A DNA stretch of 64,000 bases, from positions 1-64,000 of the forward strand of contig CASDRS010000008.1 in NCBI GenBank assembly GCA_949283255.1. The letters are read 5' to 3'. A model generated the notes under the pieces. It was not told the origin of the DNA. It worked only from the letters and a program-made list of their open reading frames with translations, and did no database searches. The position numbers and the translations under genes were made by a program. This document shows positions 8,627-17,100 of this stretch, in pieces (position 1 is the stretch's first letter; the number at the start of each line of letters is the position of its first letter). The DNA comes from an uncultured bacterium (GTDB taxonomy: Bacteria > Cyanobacteriota > Vampirovibrionia > Gastranaerophilales > Gastranaerophilaceae).

Positions 8627-8668
8627 TTTTTATTTTAAAAGTGTTTTCGGGAATATGTGGGAGGAAAA

Positions 8669-9037
8669 ATGACGAAATACATAATGAGTAAAATGAGTGC
8701 AAATGTAAATTATGCAATTTATACAAAAGGTGCAAAAGGATTGAATGAGGTTAAGCAAATAATCACCGTAAACGGCGGTGCTGATGTTGTAGATAAAAAG
8801 ACATTGGTGACGCCTGAGGGAGTGTTAACTGTAGTTAGTGATGAGGATTTTGCAAAGCTTCAGGATAATCCTATATTTAAAAGACATCTTGATAGAGGGG
8901 TGTTGAGTATTTCAAGTAATGAACGAAATGCCCAGAAAAGTTCTGTTGAATTAACGAAGGATGATTCAGCTCAACTAACACCTAAAGATTACAAAAGACA
9001 AGGTAAAAAGAAACCTAAAACCGGAAGGAATCAATAA
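8669..9037 (+). CDS. Head-region protein, unknown
   Basis: The 122-residue product begins at ATG 8669, chosen because GGGAGG lies just upstream; the in-frame start at 8657 lacks one. A globular N-terminal domain (about 1-88) is followed by a basic, Lys/Arg-rich tail (PKDYKRQGKKKPKTGRNQ). It lies between the capsid and DUF4054 genes. A role in head completion or DNA binding in the head is possible but not shown. Confidence 0.6.
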   Translation: MTKYIMSKMSANVNYAIYTKGAKGLNEVKQIITVNGGADVVDKKTLVTPEGVLTVVSDEDFAKLQDNPIFKRHLDRGVLSISSNERNAQKSSVELTKDDSAQLTPKDYKRQGKKKPKTGRNQ

Positions 9038-9039
9038 CA

Positions 9040-9441
9040 ATGTGTGAGACAAATGTTACTTTGGATGAGTTTAAAAAGAGTTTTCCTGAGTTTGTAAATT
9101 TTGAAAATATTGAGTTATACCTTCTTCGAGCACAGTGTTATGTAACTTCAGATAAATACGGAATTTTATCAGGAGACAGTTTAAAGCTGGCTATTTATCT
9201 TTTTACTGCGCATCTTTTGGTATTGCAGAAGAATATAGCACAGGGACAATATTCTTCAGGTATAGCAAATACTGCTACTGTAGATAAAGTTAGTGTTTCG
9301 ATGGTTCCTCCACCAAGTTTGGGGGCGTTTGAATATTGGCTTAATCAAACTCAATATGGTTCCGAGTTACTTGCGTTGTTGAGTTCGAAAACGCCATTGC
9401 CTCTCTTACTTGGTGGTTCCTTTGTCCGTACATTGTTTTAA
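9040..9441 (+). CDS. Head-tail adaptor (DUF4054 family)
   Basis: The 133-residue product matches DUF4054 connectors, which bind under the portal in contractile-tailed phages. The helical N-terminal half resembles gp6/gp15-type adaptors. The C-terminal half has the characteristic VDKVSVSMVPPPSLGAFEYWL stretch followed by TQYGSELLALLSSKT. It starts two bases after the preceding stop. The length is as expected. Confidence 0.78.
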   Translation: MCETNVTLDEFKKSFPEFVNFENIELYLLRAQCYVTSDKYGILSGDSLKLAIYLFTAHLLVLQKNIAQGQYSSGIANTATVDKVSVSMVPPPSLGAFEYWLNQTQYGSELLALLSSKTPLPLLLGGSFVRTLF

Positions 9442-9456
9442 ATCAAGGTAACGATT

Positions 9457-9834
9457 ATGAGTTTAATTAATCAAAATCTGCTTAGTTCTGCTTTGGAAAT
9501 TATTCCAAAGCAGAATTTCAAATATTTAAAATATCTGGGAAATACTATAAACGAGTTTGGAGTTTCTATTCCTCAATATGCTGATTCAGTTGATGTACAG
9601 GGTAGTGTACAGGCAGTGGAAGTCTCTTTGTATAGCAATTTGGATTTAGATATGGAGCAGAATTACAGAATGGTTTATGCTCCGTTGGATATAGGAGGAA
9701 ATGAGAGTCAGGCGCAACCTGACCGATTTATAATCCAAAATTCGGTATGGGAAGTTGTAAAAAATTCTGCTTGGTATGAATTTAATGGCTGGTGCGCAGT
9801 GTTGGTTGTTGAGATAAAGGAATTAAGAAAATGA
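9457..9834 (+). CDS. Neck/head-completion protein
   Basis: The 125-residue beta-rich protein lies between the adaptor and the neck terminator, the slot for a head-closure or collar protein in this phage type. A PDRFIIQNSVWEVVKNSAWYEFNGWC segment near the C terminus is typical of such proteins. Its stop overlaps the next start by 4 nt (ATGA), indicating translational coupling. The function is inferred mainly from order. Confidence 0.6.
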   Translation: MSLINQNLLSSALEIIPKQNFKYLKYLGNTINEFGVSIPQYADSVDVQGSVQAVEVSLYSNLDLDMEQNYRMVYAPLDIGGNESQAQPDRFIIQNSVWEVVKNSAWYEFNGWCAVLVVEIKELRK

Positions 9835-10370
9835 TAAAGATTGAAAATGATATATATAAAGATTTGATTTTTCTTATAAATTTTGCACTGCAAGCTTTTA
9901 ACATAACTGATTGGAATATTTGCCGACTTCCGCAGCCTGTAAAATTCGTAGTGACCAAACCTACTATATATGTTTCGATAAACAAGACTTCTCGGCGTGG
10001 AACTCAATATACAAAAAGGAAAAAAGAAGGTGCAGATTGGGTGTATTTTGAGACCTATCGAGAAGAAATTTATATAACTGTAGGAGCTGTGAAACGTCAG
10101 ATTGCCGGTGAATTAGAAAAATCTTTATCTTCTGTTGATGTATTGAATTTGATATCAACATGGATTGTGAGTCCTGCAGGGCTTGCTCAGGTGAAGAAAC
10201 TTGGTTATGCAATATATAATCCTTCAGATATAAAGCAGCAAAGTTTAAAAAATGATTCTGATAATTTTTCATTAATGCCAAGATTTGACATTACTTTTGT
10301 TACGGAACAAAGTTGGACTCCTTCTACAGAAGAAATTTCAGAGTACAAATTAAAAATGAAAGGGATATAA
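9831..10370 (+). CDS. Tail terminator/neck (gateway-like) protein
   Basis: The 179-residue product resembles neck terminator proteins that cap the tail tube and join it to the head in contractile-tailed phages. It lies immediately before the sheath gene, and the next start is one base after its stop. The pattern is a helical N terminus, then KFVVTKPTIYVSI, then a C-terminal LMPRFDITFVTEQSW strand. Confidence 0.6.
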   Translation: MIKIENDIYKDLIFLINFALQAFNITDWNICRLPQPVKFVVTKPTIYVSINKTSRRGTQYTKRKKEGADWVYFETYREEIYITVGAVKRQIAGELEKSLSSVDVLNLISTWIVSPAGLAQVKKLGYAIYNPSDIKQQSLKNDSDNFSLMPRFDITFVTEQSWTPSTEEISEYKLKMKGI

Positions 10371-10371
10371 A

Positions 10372-11874
10372 ATGCCAATTTCGCAAAATAAATATGTAAG
10401 TATTACCTCATCTCAAGGCGGAGAATCCGCAGCAAAGAGAAAGGATCTTATTTTAAGAGTTTTTACGTCAAATGAACTTTTCCCAACAGGAACAGTTTTG
10501 GAGTTTGCGACTTCTGCTGAGGTATCGGCTTTTGCCGGAGCTAATGCCCTAGAAGCAAAGATTGCTTCTGAGTATTTTGGTTGGGTAAGCAAGCAGACCA
10601 ACAAGGCTAAAAAAATATCATTTATGCGTTATGCAAAAGATGCTACAAAACCATATCTAAGATCAAGTCAAGAGTTAGCACCTCTTTTGAAATTAAAAGA
10701 GGTAACAAATGGTTCAATGATTTTATCTATGGGCGGCGTAAGTTATGAAGTGAAAAATTTATCTTTCACAGAAGCTTCTTCTTATGCTGATATTGCTTCT
10801 GCTATTCAAAGCGCGGTTGTTGCAAATGTTGATGGCGGTGAGTTGTGGACAGGAGCGGAAGTCACTTATGATGCTGAGCTTTCTGCATTCGTTTTAACGG
10901 GTGGTGAAGCCGGAAAAAATATTATAACTTATGCGATGGCTGGTACTGATGGTGATGATGTTTCAAATCTTGTAGGTTGGACAGTTGGTACTAATGCTGT
11001 TGTTTCAAACGGAACAGGTGCTTCTGATGTTAAGAGTGTTTTGAGTGAATCTGTTGATATCTCAAATAATTTTGCATCATTTGCATTTTTGACTGATTTA
11101 ACACCTGAAGATATTGATGCAATAGGTTCTTTTTGTGATGAACAAAATAATGAATATATGTTTGTATTTGATGTGGATAGCACAAATTATTCAGACAGAA
11201 TTGCGGCGGCGCAGAAACATTCCGGCATGTGCGCAAATTATTTAGACACATCAGGCTTGCCTGCATATTTGATGCCAGCCACAATTTTGGCAGCTACAAA
11301 TTATGATAAAGTGAATGGTACAGTAAATTATATGTACCAGCAATTCCCTAATCAAACAGTTGCTGTTGATACTGATATAATGGCAAATAAATTTGATGCT
11401 TTAAAGATTAATTATAACGGTCAAACTCAAAAGTCCGGTACAAAGTTGGAATTTTATCAGGATGGATATTTGGCAGATGGAACTGATATTGGAGTTTATG
11501 CAAATGAAATTTGGTTAAAAGATGCGATGAAAACAGCTATTCTAAATTTGTTGATTGCTCTTGATAAGCTTCCTGCAAATGTTGATGGGATCGGTTTGCT
11601 TGAAGGTGCATTACAAGATGTGGCTTCAGAAGCTAAAAATAATGGAACAATTTCGGCAGAGAAGGAGGTGACGGCAGAGCAAAAAGCTTATATTACTCAA
11701 TATACCGGTGATGAAACAGCTTGGCAAACAATATATTTAAACGGATATGTTCTTTCTGTCGATTTGACACAAGATACTTCTGACGGAAGAACAAAGTATG
11801 TTGCTGAATATACATTGTTATATTCTAAAGGTGATTCTATCCGTAAGGTAGAAGGTACACATACATTAATATAA
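10372..11874 (+). CDS. Contractile tail sheath protein (DUF3383)
   Basis: The 500-residue product forms the contractile outer sheath. The DUF3383 hallmarks are the N-terminal MPISQNKYVSITSS start, the FATSAEVSAFAG segment and the C-terminal VLSVDLTQDTSDGRTKYVAEYTLLYSKGD region, which closes the sheath fold. Full length and intact, it shows that this element is of the myovirus type. Confidence 0.88.
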   Translation: MPISQNKYVSITSSQGGESAAKRKDLILRVFTSNELFPTGTVLEFATSAEVSAFAGANALEAKIASEYFGWVSKQTNKAKKISFMRYAKDATKPYLRSSQELAPLLKLKEVTNGSMILSMGGVSYEVKNLSFTEASSYADIASAIQSAVVANVDGGELWTGAEVTYDAELSAFVLTGGEAGKNIITYAMAGTDGDDVSNLVGWTVGTNAVVSNGTGASDVKSVLSESVDISNNFASFAFLTDLTPEDIDAIGSFCDEQNNEYMFVFDVDSTNYSDRIAAAQKHSGMCANYLDTSGLPAYLMPATILAATNYDKVNGTVNYMYQQFPNQTVAVDTDIMANKFDALKINYNGQTQKSGTKLEFYQDGYLADGTDIGVYANEIWLKDAMKTAILNLLIALDKLPANVDGIGLLEGALQDVASEAKNNGTISAEKEVTAEQKAYITQYTGDETAWQTIYLNGYVLSVDLTQDTSDGRTKYVAEYTLLYSKGDSIRKVEGTHTLI

Positions 11875-11910
11875 AAAGTTAATTATATAAGTAAATGAAA
11901 GGAATAAATT

Positions 11911-12348
11911 ATGCAAGATGTATCAGGTACAGGGTTGTCGTTGACAGTTATAGCTGCATCAACATATCCTAGCGGATTTGTTTGCAAAGCTTTTGCAGAT
12001 GATAGTGATCCGTTAGATTTTCCGGAATTACAAATTACTGAATACGGAATGGGATTAAATGGAGATTTGGTTGTTTGGTCAGCTCCGAAACCTCTTGAAG
12101 TAACAATATCTGTCATTCCGGGTACTGACGAAGAAACCTATTTGGATTTCTTGTTTGAGGCAAATCGAGTTGCAAAAGGCAAACGCTCAAATAAGGATGT
12201 CATTACGTTTATTGCAAATTATCCTGATGGGTCCAAAAAAGTCCTAAGTCCTGGCAGGATTACAAAGGGGCTTCCGGGTAACAGTGTAGCATCAGGTGGA
12301 AGAATAAAAACAAAAACATATAGTTTTGTGTTTGAAAACAGAATATAA
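11911..12348 (+). CDS. Tail tube protein
   Basis: This 145-residue beta-rich protein directly follows the sheath, the expected position of the inner tube subunit. The GDLVVWSAPKPLEVTISVIPGT strand pair and the C-terminal GGRIKTKTYSFVFENRI strand resemble myovirus tube proteins of the KPP10/Pam3 group. GAAAGGAAT precedes the start. The length is usual. Confidence 0.75.
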   Translation: MQDVSGTGLSLTVIAASTYPSGFVCKAFADDSDPLDFPELQITEYGMGLNGDLVVWSAPKPLEVTISVIPGTDEETYLDFLFEANRVAKGKRSNKDVITFIANYPDGSKKVLSPGRITKGLPGNSVASGGRIKTKTYSFVFENRI

Positions 12349-12363
12349 GAAGGGGTTTGTTGT

Positions 12364-12390
12364 CAGTGTGCCTGTTAATCAGGCATGCTG
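12364..12390 (+). other. Hairpin between tail tube and chaperone genes
   Basis: An 11-bp stem with two G-U pairs (12364-12374 with 12380-12390) has a 5-base loop and no T tract. It may be an mRNA-processing or stability element that sets sheath/tube against chaperone levels; this is inference. Confidence 0.45.
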
Positions 12391-12426
12391 GCATTGAATT
12401 TAAAATAATAAAACGGAGGAAATACA

Positions 12427-12849
12427 GTGATTGAACCTAAAGAAATAGAAATAAAAGGTATAAAATTTAATATTTCAAAATTGCCTGCAACCGTAGGTAG
12501 AGAAATTATAGCAAAATATCCGGTGTCAATGATTCCAAAAATAGGTGATTATCGTGTGTCAGAAGAGACAATGATAAAAATGATGGCTTATGTTGAACGT
12601 ATTCGAGATGATGGAACTCCGATAGCATTAGTTAATAAAGCTTTGATTGATAACCATGTTCCTGATTGGGAAGTTTTGGCGCAATTAGAGTTTGCAATGA
12701 TTGAGTATAATTGTAGTTTTTTCGGGAATGGCAAGGGCTTAGCTTTCTTGGAAAAATTCATCTCCCTTGCAGAACCGAAGATTACAGAAATGTTGACCAA
12801 TTTATCGGGCAAATTGTCGCATCAGGAAAAGCCACTTTATACGAATTAA
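12427..12849 (+). CDS. Tail assembly chaperone, short form (gpG-like)
   Basis: The 140-residue protein starts with GTG after a strong CGGAGG. It precedes the tape-measure gene and should coat the tape measure during tail assembly. Codons 97-99 hold the heptamer T TTT TTC (12717-12723), a canonical -1 slippery sequence. Most ribosomes would finish this short form. A minority would shift and make the long form described in the next entry. Helical content and acidic C-terminal segments fit the role. Confidence 0.8.
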   Translation: MIEPKEIEIKGIKFNISKLPATVGREIIAKYPVSMIPKIGDYRVSEETMIKMMAYVERIRDDGTPIALVNKALIDNHVPDWEVLAQLEFAMIEYNCSFFGNGKGLAFLEKFISLAEPKITEMLTNLSGKLSHQEKPLYTN

Positions 12850-12959
12850 AGACGGTATATTCTCTGGAAGATGCTTTCAAAATCTGGGAGGCAGAGGTGA
12901 TACCTAAATACAACGAATATTTAATCTCGGAATATAACAGTAAAAAAATGAGACGTTAA
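12427..12959 (+). CDS. Tail assembly chaperone, -1 frameshift fusion (gpGT-like)
   Basis: The product reads frame 0 from 12427 to 12723, slips back one base on T TTT TTC, then reads 12723-12959, for 177 residues. The -1 frame opens exactly at the slip site (a TAG of that frame ends at the heptamer). It encodes a protein-like 78-residue extension that includes YSLEDAFKIWEAEVIPKYNEYL. This is the lambda G/G-T strategy, where the T domain recruits the tail tube. The slippery site, the frame limits and the position before the tape measure agree. Confidence 0.8.
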
Positions 12960-12960
12960 T

Positions 12961-12993
12961 AAATAGAGGGGAGAAAATTTCCCCCTTCTATTT
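12961..12993. terminator. Terminator-like inverted repeat after the chaperone
   Basis: Outer arms AAATAGA/TCTATTT with inner G4/C5 runs form a stem between the chaperone and the reverse-oriented membrane/TPR gene. It could work in both directions, ending the tail mRNA or the moron mRNA. Confidence 0.55.
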
Positions 12994-13026
12994 CAAAAAA
13001 ATTGCTAATTTGTTTAATGATGTTGT

Positions 13027-13830
13027 TTATTTATTCTCTGTTGAAAAATTCATAAAATCAGGTTTGAATGCCTGAATTAAACGGTATTTTTCTTCAGCCA
13101 TCTCAGGTTTGCCCAGTTGCTCATAGCATTTAGCGAGTGTATATAAGAAAGCACAGTTATCTTCGTTTATTTTTTGGGTTTCAATTCGATATACAGATAA
13201 TTTTTGCAGAGCGACGTCAGGATAACCTATCTTGATAAGAATACTCCCAATAAGTGCAAGAATGCTTGGTCTGTTATTAATTTCCAGTTGAAAATATTTG
13301 CTATTAATATAATCTAAGATTTTTTGGTTTTCTCCCATAGCAAACAAGCATTGAAGATGTTTTACGCGAACCCCTTTTGGGAATGATTTTTCAAGAAACT
13401 CCAGGGCTTCTTGATAGTTACCCATATTGTAATAGCAGTAGTAAATCCAAGAATAAAAATCTGCATCATAATACATATTCTTTTTAATGTTTTGAAAAAT
13501 CTCTAAAGCCTCTTCATATCTACCTTCATTAAATGCTAAAATTCCTGAGTTAATAGTTGCTAATGCTTTATCTTTTTTTGAGTGATTAAAACAAAATATT
13601 GCTAGTGCAATTATTGTAGATATAATTAAGCCTGCGACAGGTTTCCATATTGTGAGTAGGATAAGGACTATTACAGTAGTTCTTATATTCTTTTTTAAAT
13701 TCAGCATCGCCTCTGTATTCCTGATTGCATTGCCGAAAAAGAAGCCCAGTTGCTCTCTGTCAATATTTGTTAAGCTTGTATTTGTTGGAAAGTTCCAAAT
13801 TTTGTAAAATAAAGCTAATTCTTCGTTCAT
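13027..13830 (-). CDS. Membrane-anchored TPR protein, phage moron copy 1
   Basis: The 267-residue product lies antisense to the tail operon. An N-terminal cytoplasmic segment is followed by two adjacent hydrophobic segments (about 49-78, TTVIVLILLTIW and GLIISTIIALAIF). After that come TPR-like repeats (FNEGRYEEALEIF, YNMGNYQEALEFL, LAKCYEQLGKPEMAEEKY). ATG 13830 is chosen because GGGAG precedes it. It is a diverged paralogue of the gene at 14448-15311 and has its own promoter. Phage genes with these traits are typically lysogen-expressed morons. Superinfection exclusion is a plausible role but unproven. Confidence 0.75.
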   Translation of the reverse strand: MNEELALFYKIWNFPTNTSLTNIDREQLGFFFGNAIRNTEAMLNLKKNIRTTVIVLILLTIWKPVAGLIISTIIALAIFCFNHSKKDKALATINSGILAFNEGRYEEALEIFQNIKKNMYYDADFYSWIYYCYYNMGNYQEALEFLEKSFPKGVRVKHLQCLFAMGENQKILDYINSKYFQLEINNRPSILALIGSILIKIGYPDVALQKLSVYRIETQKINEDNCAFLYTLAKCYEQLGKPEMAEEKYRLIQAFKPDFMNFSTENK

Positions 13831-13857
13831 AATTTCTCCCACAGGCTAAGCAGTCAT

Positions 13858-13886
13858 ATTCTACCATGACATTAATAGGGTATCAA
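13858..13886 (-). promoter_or_regulatory. Promoter of moron copy 1
   Basis: On the minus strand TTGATA (13881-13886), a 17-bp spacer and TAGAAT (13858-13863) form a near-consensus sigma-70 promoter reading into the TPR gene. The gene can thus be expressed without the phage late promoter. Confidence 0.7.
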
Positions 13887-13924
13887 TAAGTTAATAAATA
13901 ATAATTTATAAAAGTGAGGTTTAA

Positions 13925-14419
13925 GTGTCTACAAATTCTAATTCTCAAAAGGATATTAATTCTGAGGATAAATATACTTCATTGTATATATCGAGAACTT
14001 CAGAATATGTATCATTAAGTTTAGTTTATTTTAAAATTTTAATGTCTGCATTAAAAGAAGCTGTTGGTTTTGCAATTGACTATTCTGCAGATGTTGCTCA
14101 TATGGCAAGTATGGCAAGGCAAGCTAGGTTAACGATAGAGAAGTTTCAGTCATTATCTAGTGCTGCAAAACAGTCTGGCGGTAGTGCAGAGAATGTTGCA
14201 CAAAGTGTTTCTGTTTTAGGAGATAAGTTAGCTAATCTTAAAAAAGGTGGAGATGGTAATGGATTAAAAGAAACTTTAGAAGCTTTTGAAATAAACCCCG
14301 AAGGGATAAAATCAACAGAGCAATTTTTGGATGTTATATCAGCAAAAATGGCAATGTTGGCAACCGAAACTGAGAAGGTTGATTTTGGACGTGCTTTAGT
14401 GTTGCCTAGTGCAGCCTAG
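13925..14419 (+). pseudogene. Truncated tape-measure protein copy (N-terminal part only)
   Basis: A GTG start after GTGAGGT gives 164 residues homologous to the first ~190 residues of the full tape measure at 15382. Shared blocks are KFQSLSSAAKQSGGSAENVA against KFQTLSNAVKHYGGTADSVA, GGDGNGL against GGNGNGL, and VDFGRAL against LDLGQAL. The copy ends abruptly just after that last block. It lacks the hydrophobic centre and C-terminal domain, so it cannot measure a tail. It is either a remnant of a replaced tape measure or a short partner protein. It is divergent from the TPR gene on its left. Confidence 0.75.
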
Positions 14420-14447
14420 TGTAGTTTCTGTTGTTAAATTAATAATA

Positions 14448-15311
14448 TTAGTTGTTTGTCATATTTTCTATAGTTTTATTTAATTTTTCCTTTATTTCGA
14501 TGCTACCACCATCGAAGTTGAAATTATTTAAAATACTTGCGGTTTTATTTTCTTGTTCAGTATCGCCAGTAGCGTTATAACATTTAGCAAGGAATTGATA
14601 CACTAAATAAAGTTCAGGTTTGTTAGAAGACTTAAAAATGAATTGCTTGCTTGCAATATAATCAATAGCTTTTTGAGGATCTTTGCAGTAGTTCAGATAG
14701 CACAAAGCAGGTAGTACCGCCGCAAACGGATGAGTTTTAAATTCTTCTTCATCAATTACGTTGTTAAGGTAGTCAATAGCTTCTTGATATCTAGCTAATT
14801 GTATGTATTGCAGAAATATTTTAATACGTACATTTGCAATGTTATGGGTGTATAGAAATTCCAGATTTTCTTCTTGTCTGTTAAGAATAATTAGGGAATA
14901 CGAAATCCAGTCATTAGCTCTAACAAATATGATATTGCTTTTGTAAAAATGTTTTAGAGCTTCTTCATATTGTCCATTGTTATAGCATTCCATTCCTTGT
15001 TTTAACGATTTGAATTGTTTGTAATTTATATAAAGATATCCATAAAGAAGAAGGGTTGTGATTGTTAACTCTTTAGGACAAAATGGTATGCTGATTAAGA
15101 TAATTATAAAAATAATTGGATGAGTTAATATTTTTATTAGTAGGAGAAAAGAGTCTAGCATTTTTAAATTTTTATCAAGTTCAATATATTTTTCCGGATA
15201 TCCGTCATTAAACGGATTATTGTTCCCTAATACCTCACCGATTTCTTTAATGATATTGTCTTTAAAAACTCCTTCTAACTTTACATACTTACCAAATAAT
15301 CTTATATGCAT
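14448..15311 (-). CDS. Membrane-anchored TPR protein, phage moron copy 2
   Basis: The 287-residue product is a diverged paralogue of the gene at 13027-13830. It has hydrophobic segments (about 55-90, FLLLIKILTHPIIFIIILISIPF then TITTLLLYGYLYI) followed by TPR-like repeats beginning CYNNGQYEEALKHF. Common marks include LEFL, VRIK/VRVK, DYIxSKxF and LAKCY. The ATG at 15311 follows GGAGGT; an in-frame ATG at 15323 overlaps that site. It is antisense to the tail genes, divergent from the intact tape measure, and has its own promoter. The N-terminal half differs more from copy 1 than the TPR half. Confidence 0.75.
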   Translation of the reverse strand: MHIRLFGKYVKLEGVFKDNIIKEIGEVLGNNNPFNDGYPEKYIELDKNLKMLDSFLLLIKILTHPIIFIIILISIPFCPKELTITTLLLYGYLYINYKQFKSLKQGMECYNNGQYEEALKHFYKSNIIFVRANDWISYSLIILNRQEENLEFLYTHNIANVRIKIFLQYIQLARYQEAIDYLNNVIDEEEFKTHPFAAVLPALCYLNYCKDPQKAIDYIASKQFIFKSSNKPELYLVYQFLAKCYNATGDTEQENKTASILNNFNFDGGSIEIKEKLNKTIENMTNN

Positions 15312-15332
15312 ACATACCTCCATCTAAATATA

Positions 15333-15361
15333 TGTATAACATTTTAAATTTTATAAATCAA
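15333..15361 (-). promoter_or_regulatory. Promoter of moron copy 2
   Basis: Minus strand: TTGATT (15356-15361), a 17-bp spacer and TATACA (15333-15338), with a TG one base upstream of the -10 (extended -10). It has the same architecture as the promoter of copy 1. Confidence 0.7.
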
Positions 15362-15381
15362 GTGACCGAAAGGATATTTAT

Positions 15382-17100
15382 ATGACCAAAAATAATTTTA
15401 GTTATAGTCTAAATTTCAAAAAGGATATTGACAAATTGAATACGGATTTGACAAGCGTTTTTGATATTTTGTCTTTGTTGTCAAATTCTTCAGGTTCTTT
15501 TGTTCGCAATATTTCGGCAATTGGTGGAGCATTTGTTAGTCTATCCAATCCTTTAAAAGTCTTAACGATTGGATTATCCGCATTTAGTGGAGTATTCGAA
15601 GCAACAATGAATTCTGCTGTTAACGGAGAAAAAATGGCAGATTTAGCCGCTCAGAGTGGTATGGCCGTAGATAAATTCCAAACCCTGTCTAATGCAGTAA
15701 AGCATTATGGGGGTACTGCTGATAGTGTAGCGAATACCATGTTGAATCTTCGAAAAAATTTGCAGGATGTGCAAAGTGGTGGAAATGGTAATGGTTTATT
15801 GGAGTTTTTATCAAAAGATGGAATAAATATTTCAGGAATAAAGTCTGCTGAACAATTGCTGCAAATTGTTGCAAGAGAAATGGAAAATTTAGATAGTATT
15901 GCTGAAAAATTAGATTTAGGTCAGGCGCTTGGTTTAGATGATGCTACCATTAGATTAGTTAGTGGCGGTCTTGCAAATTTAAATAATGTAATGGCTGATT
16001 CTGAAAAATATAATTCTTTCTCTGATGAAGATATTGAGCAAGCTCAAGAATTTGAAGCAACCTTGCGTGATATTAGTTCTGGTTTTAGCGCCATTGCTAA
16101 TAATATCGGTTCTGTTGTTTTGCCAATTCTTCAACCAATGTTTTCTCTAGTGAAAAAGATAGTTGATTTCTACGCATCAAATGAAGAGAATCTTAGCATG
16201 CTTGTTAAGGAACTGTCTTTTGTTTTGGGTGGAGTTTTACTTCCAATATTAATTGCTATTGTTGCTGCCGAAGGGTCTGCTCTTGCTCCTATTTTAGCAA
16301 TAATTGTTGCAGTTGCCTTCCTTATAGCAATTTTTTCAGTAATAAACGCTGCACTATTAGGAATAAGGGACTGGGTTTTAGGAGCTCATCCTTTAATAGA
16401 AGGACTTAAACAAAAATGTATTGAGGCCTTGGAGTATTTAATTCGAGGATTTAGAAAATTAGCAGATTTTGTTGTTGAGTTTATTCATAAATTACCTGAA
16501 CGGTTGGCTAAATTACGGGATGCTGCTGAAACTTTGTTTTATAAATTGGCAAATTGTGCAGTCCAAATTTTTCATAAAATAGTTGCCTTAATTAGTAAAA
16601 GGTTTCATAATCTGATTGGTATTGTCAAAGATGTTGTTGGACAAATTTTACAGTTTTTGCCAGAATGGCTTGTTAAATTTTTAAAACAGGGTGGAACTGT
16701 AGGTTTGCTAATAAGAGCAGCTAACAAGGGAAAGGATGCTGTTTTAGGAAGAGATAGAAAATCTGCGACAGCGGCTGCCGGACTCGATTATGTCCCGTAT
16801 GACGGTTACGTTGCAGAGCTTCATAAGGGAGAATCTGTCTTAAATAAAAGCGAATCAAATGTTTGGAGAGATTTGATGCTTGGAAAAGATGCAATTGCGG
16901 CAACTGCTAATATCACTTTGGCTTCTATCCCACAAGGCGCTATTGCTGGTGCGTATAGTAATTCAACAACTACAAAAAACTTTACTATCGGTGATATTAC
17001 TATTCAAACTCAAGCGACTGATGCTGAAGGTATTGCTAATGATTTATTACAAAATATAAAAATGGCTTTTAATGGCTTGGATACAGGAGTTAGAGCATGA
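15382..17100 (+). CDS. Tail tape-measure protein
   Basis: The 572-residue product sets tail length and leaves the tail during DNA ejection. The N-terminal ~190 residues resemble the truncated copy upstream. Hydrophobic segments at about 282-330 could insert in a membrane. A second helical region follows, then a C-terminal VPYDGYVAELHKGESVL motif (about 469) common in tape-measure C-terminal domains. At about 0.15 nm per residue (an established rule of thumb) the tail would be short, roughly 85 nm. GAAAGGA precedes the start. The 3' end overlaps the next gene by 4 nt. Confidence 0.85.
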   Translation: MTKNNFSYSLNFKKDIDKLNTDLTSVFDILSLLSNSSGSFVRNISAIGGAFVSLSNPLKVLTIGLSAFSGVFEATMNSAVNGEKMADLAAQSGMAVDKFQTLSNAVKHYGGTADSVANTMLNLRKNLQDVQSGGNGNGLLEFLSKDGINISGIKSAEQLLQIVAREMENLDSIAEKLDLGQALGLDDATIRLVSGGLANLNNVMADSEKYNSFSDEDIEQAQEFEATLRDISSGFSAIANNIGSVVLPILQPMFSLVKKIVDFYASNEENLSMLVKELSFVLGGVLLPILIAIVAAEGSALAPILAIIVAVAFLIAIFSVINAALLGIRDWVLGAHPLIEGLKQKCIEALEYLIRGFRKLADFVVEFIHKLPERLAKLRDAAETLFYKLANCAVQIFHKIVALISKRFHNLIGIVKDVVGQILQFLPEWLVKFLKQGGTVGLLIRAANKGKDAVLGRDRKSATAAAGLDYVPYDGYVAELHKGESVLNKSESNVWRDLMLGKDAIAATANITLASIPQGAIAGAYSNSTTTKNFTIGDITIQTQATDAEGIANDLLQNIKMAFNGLDTGVRA

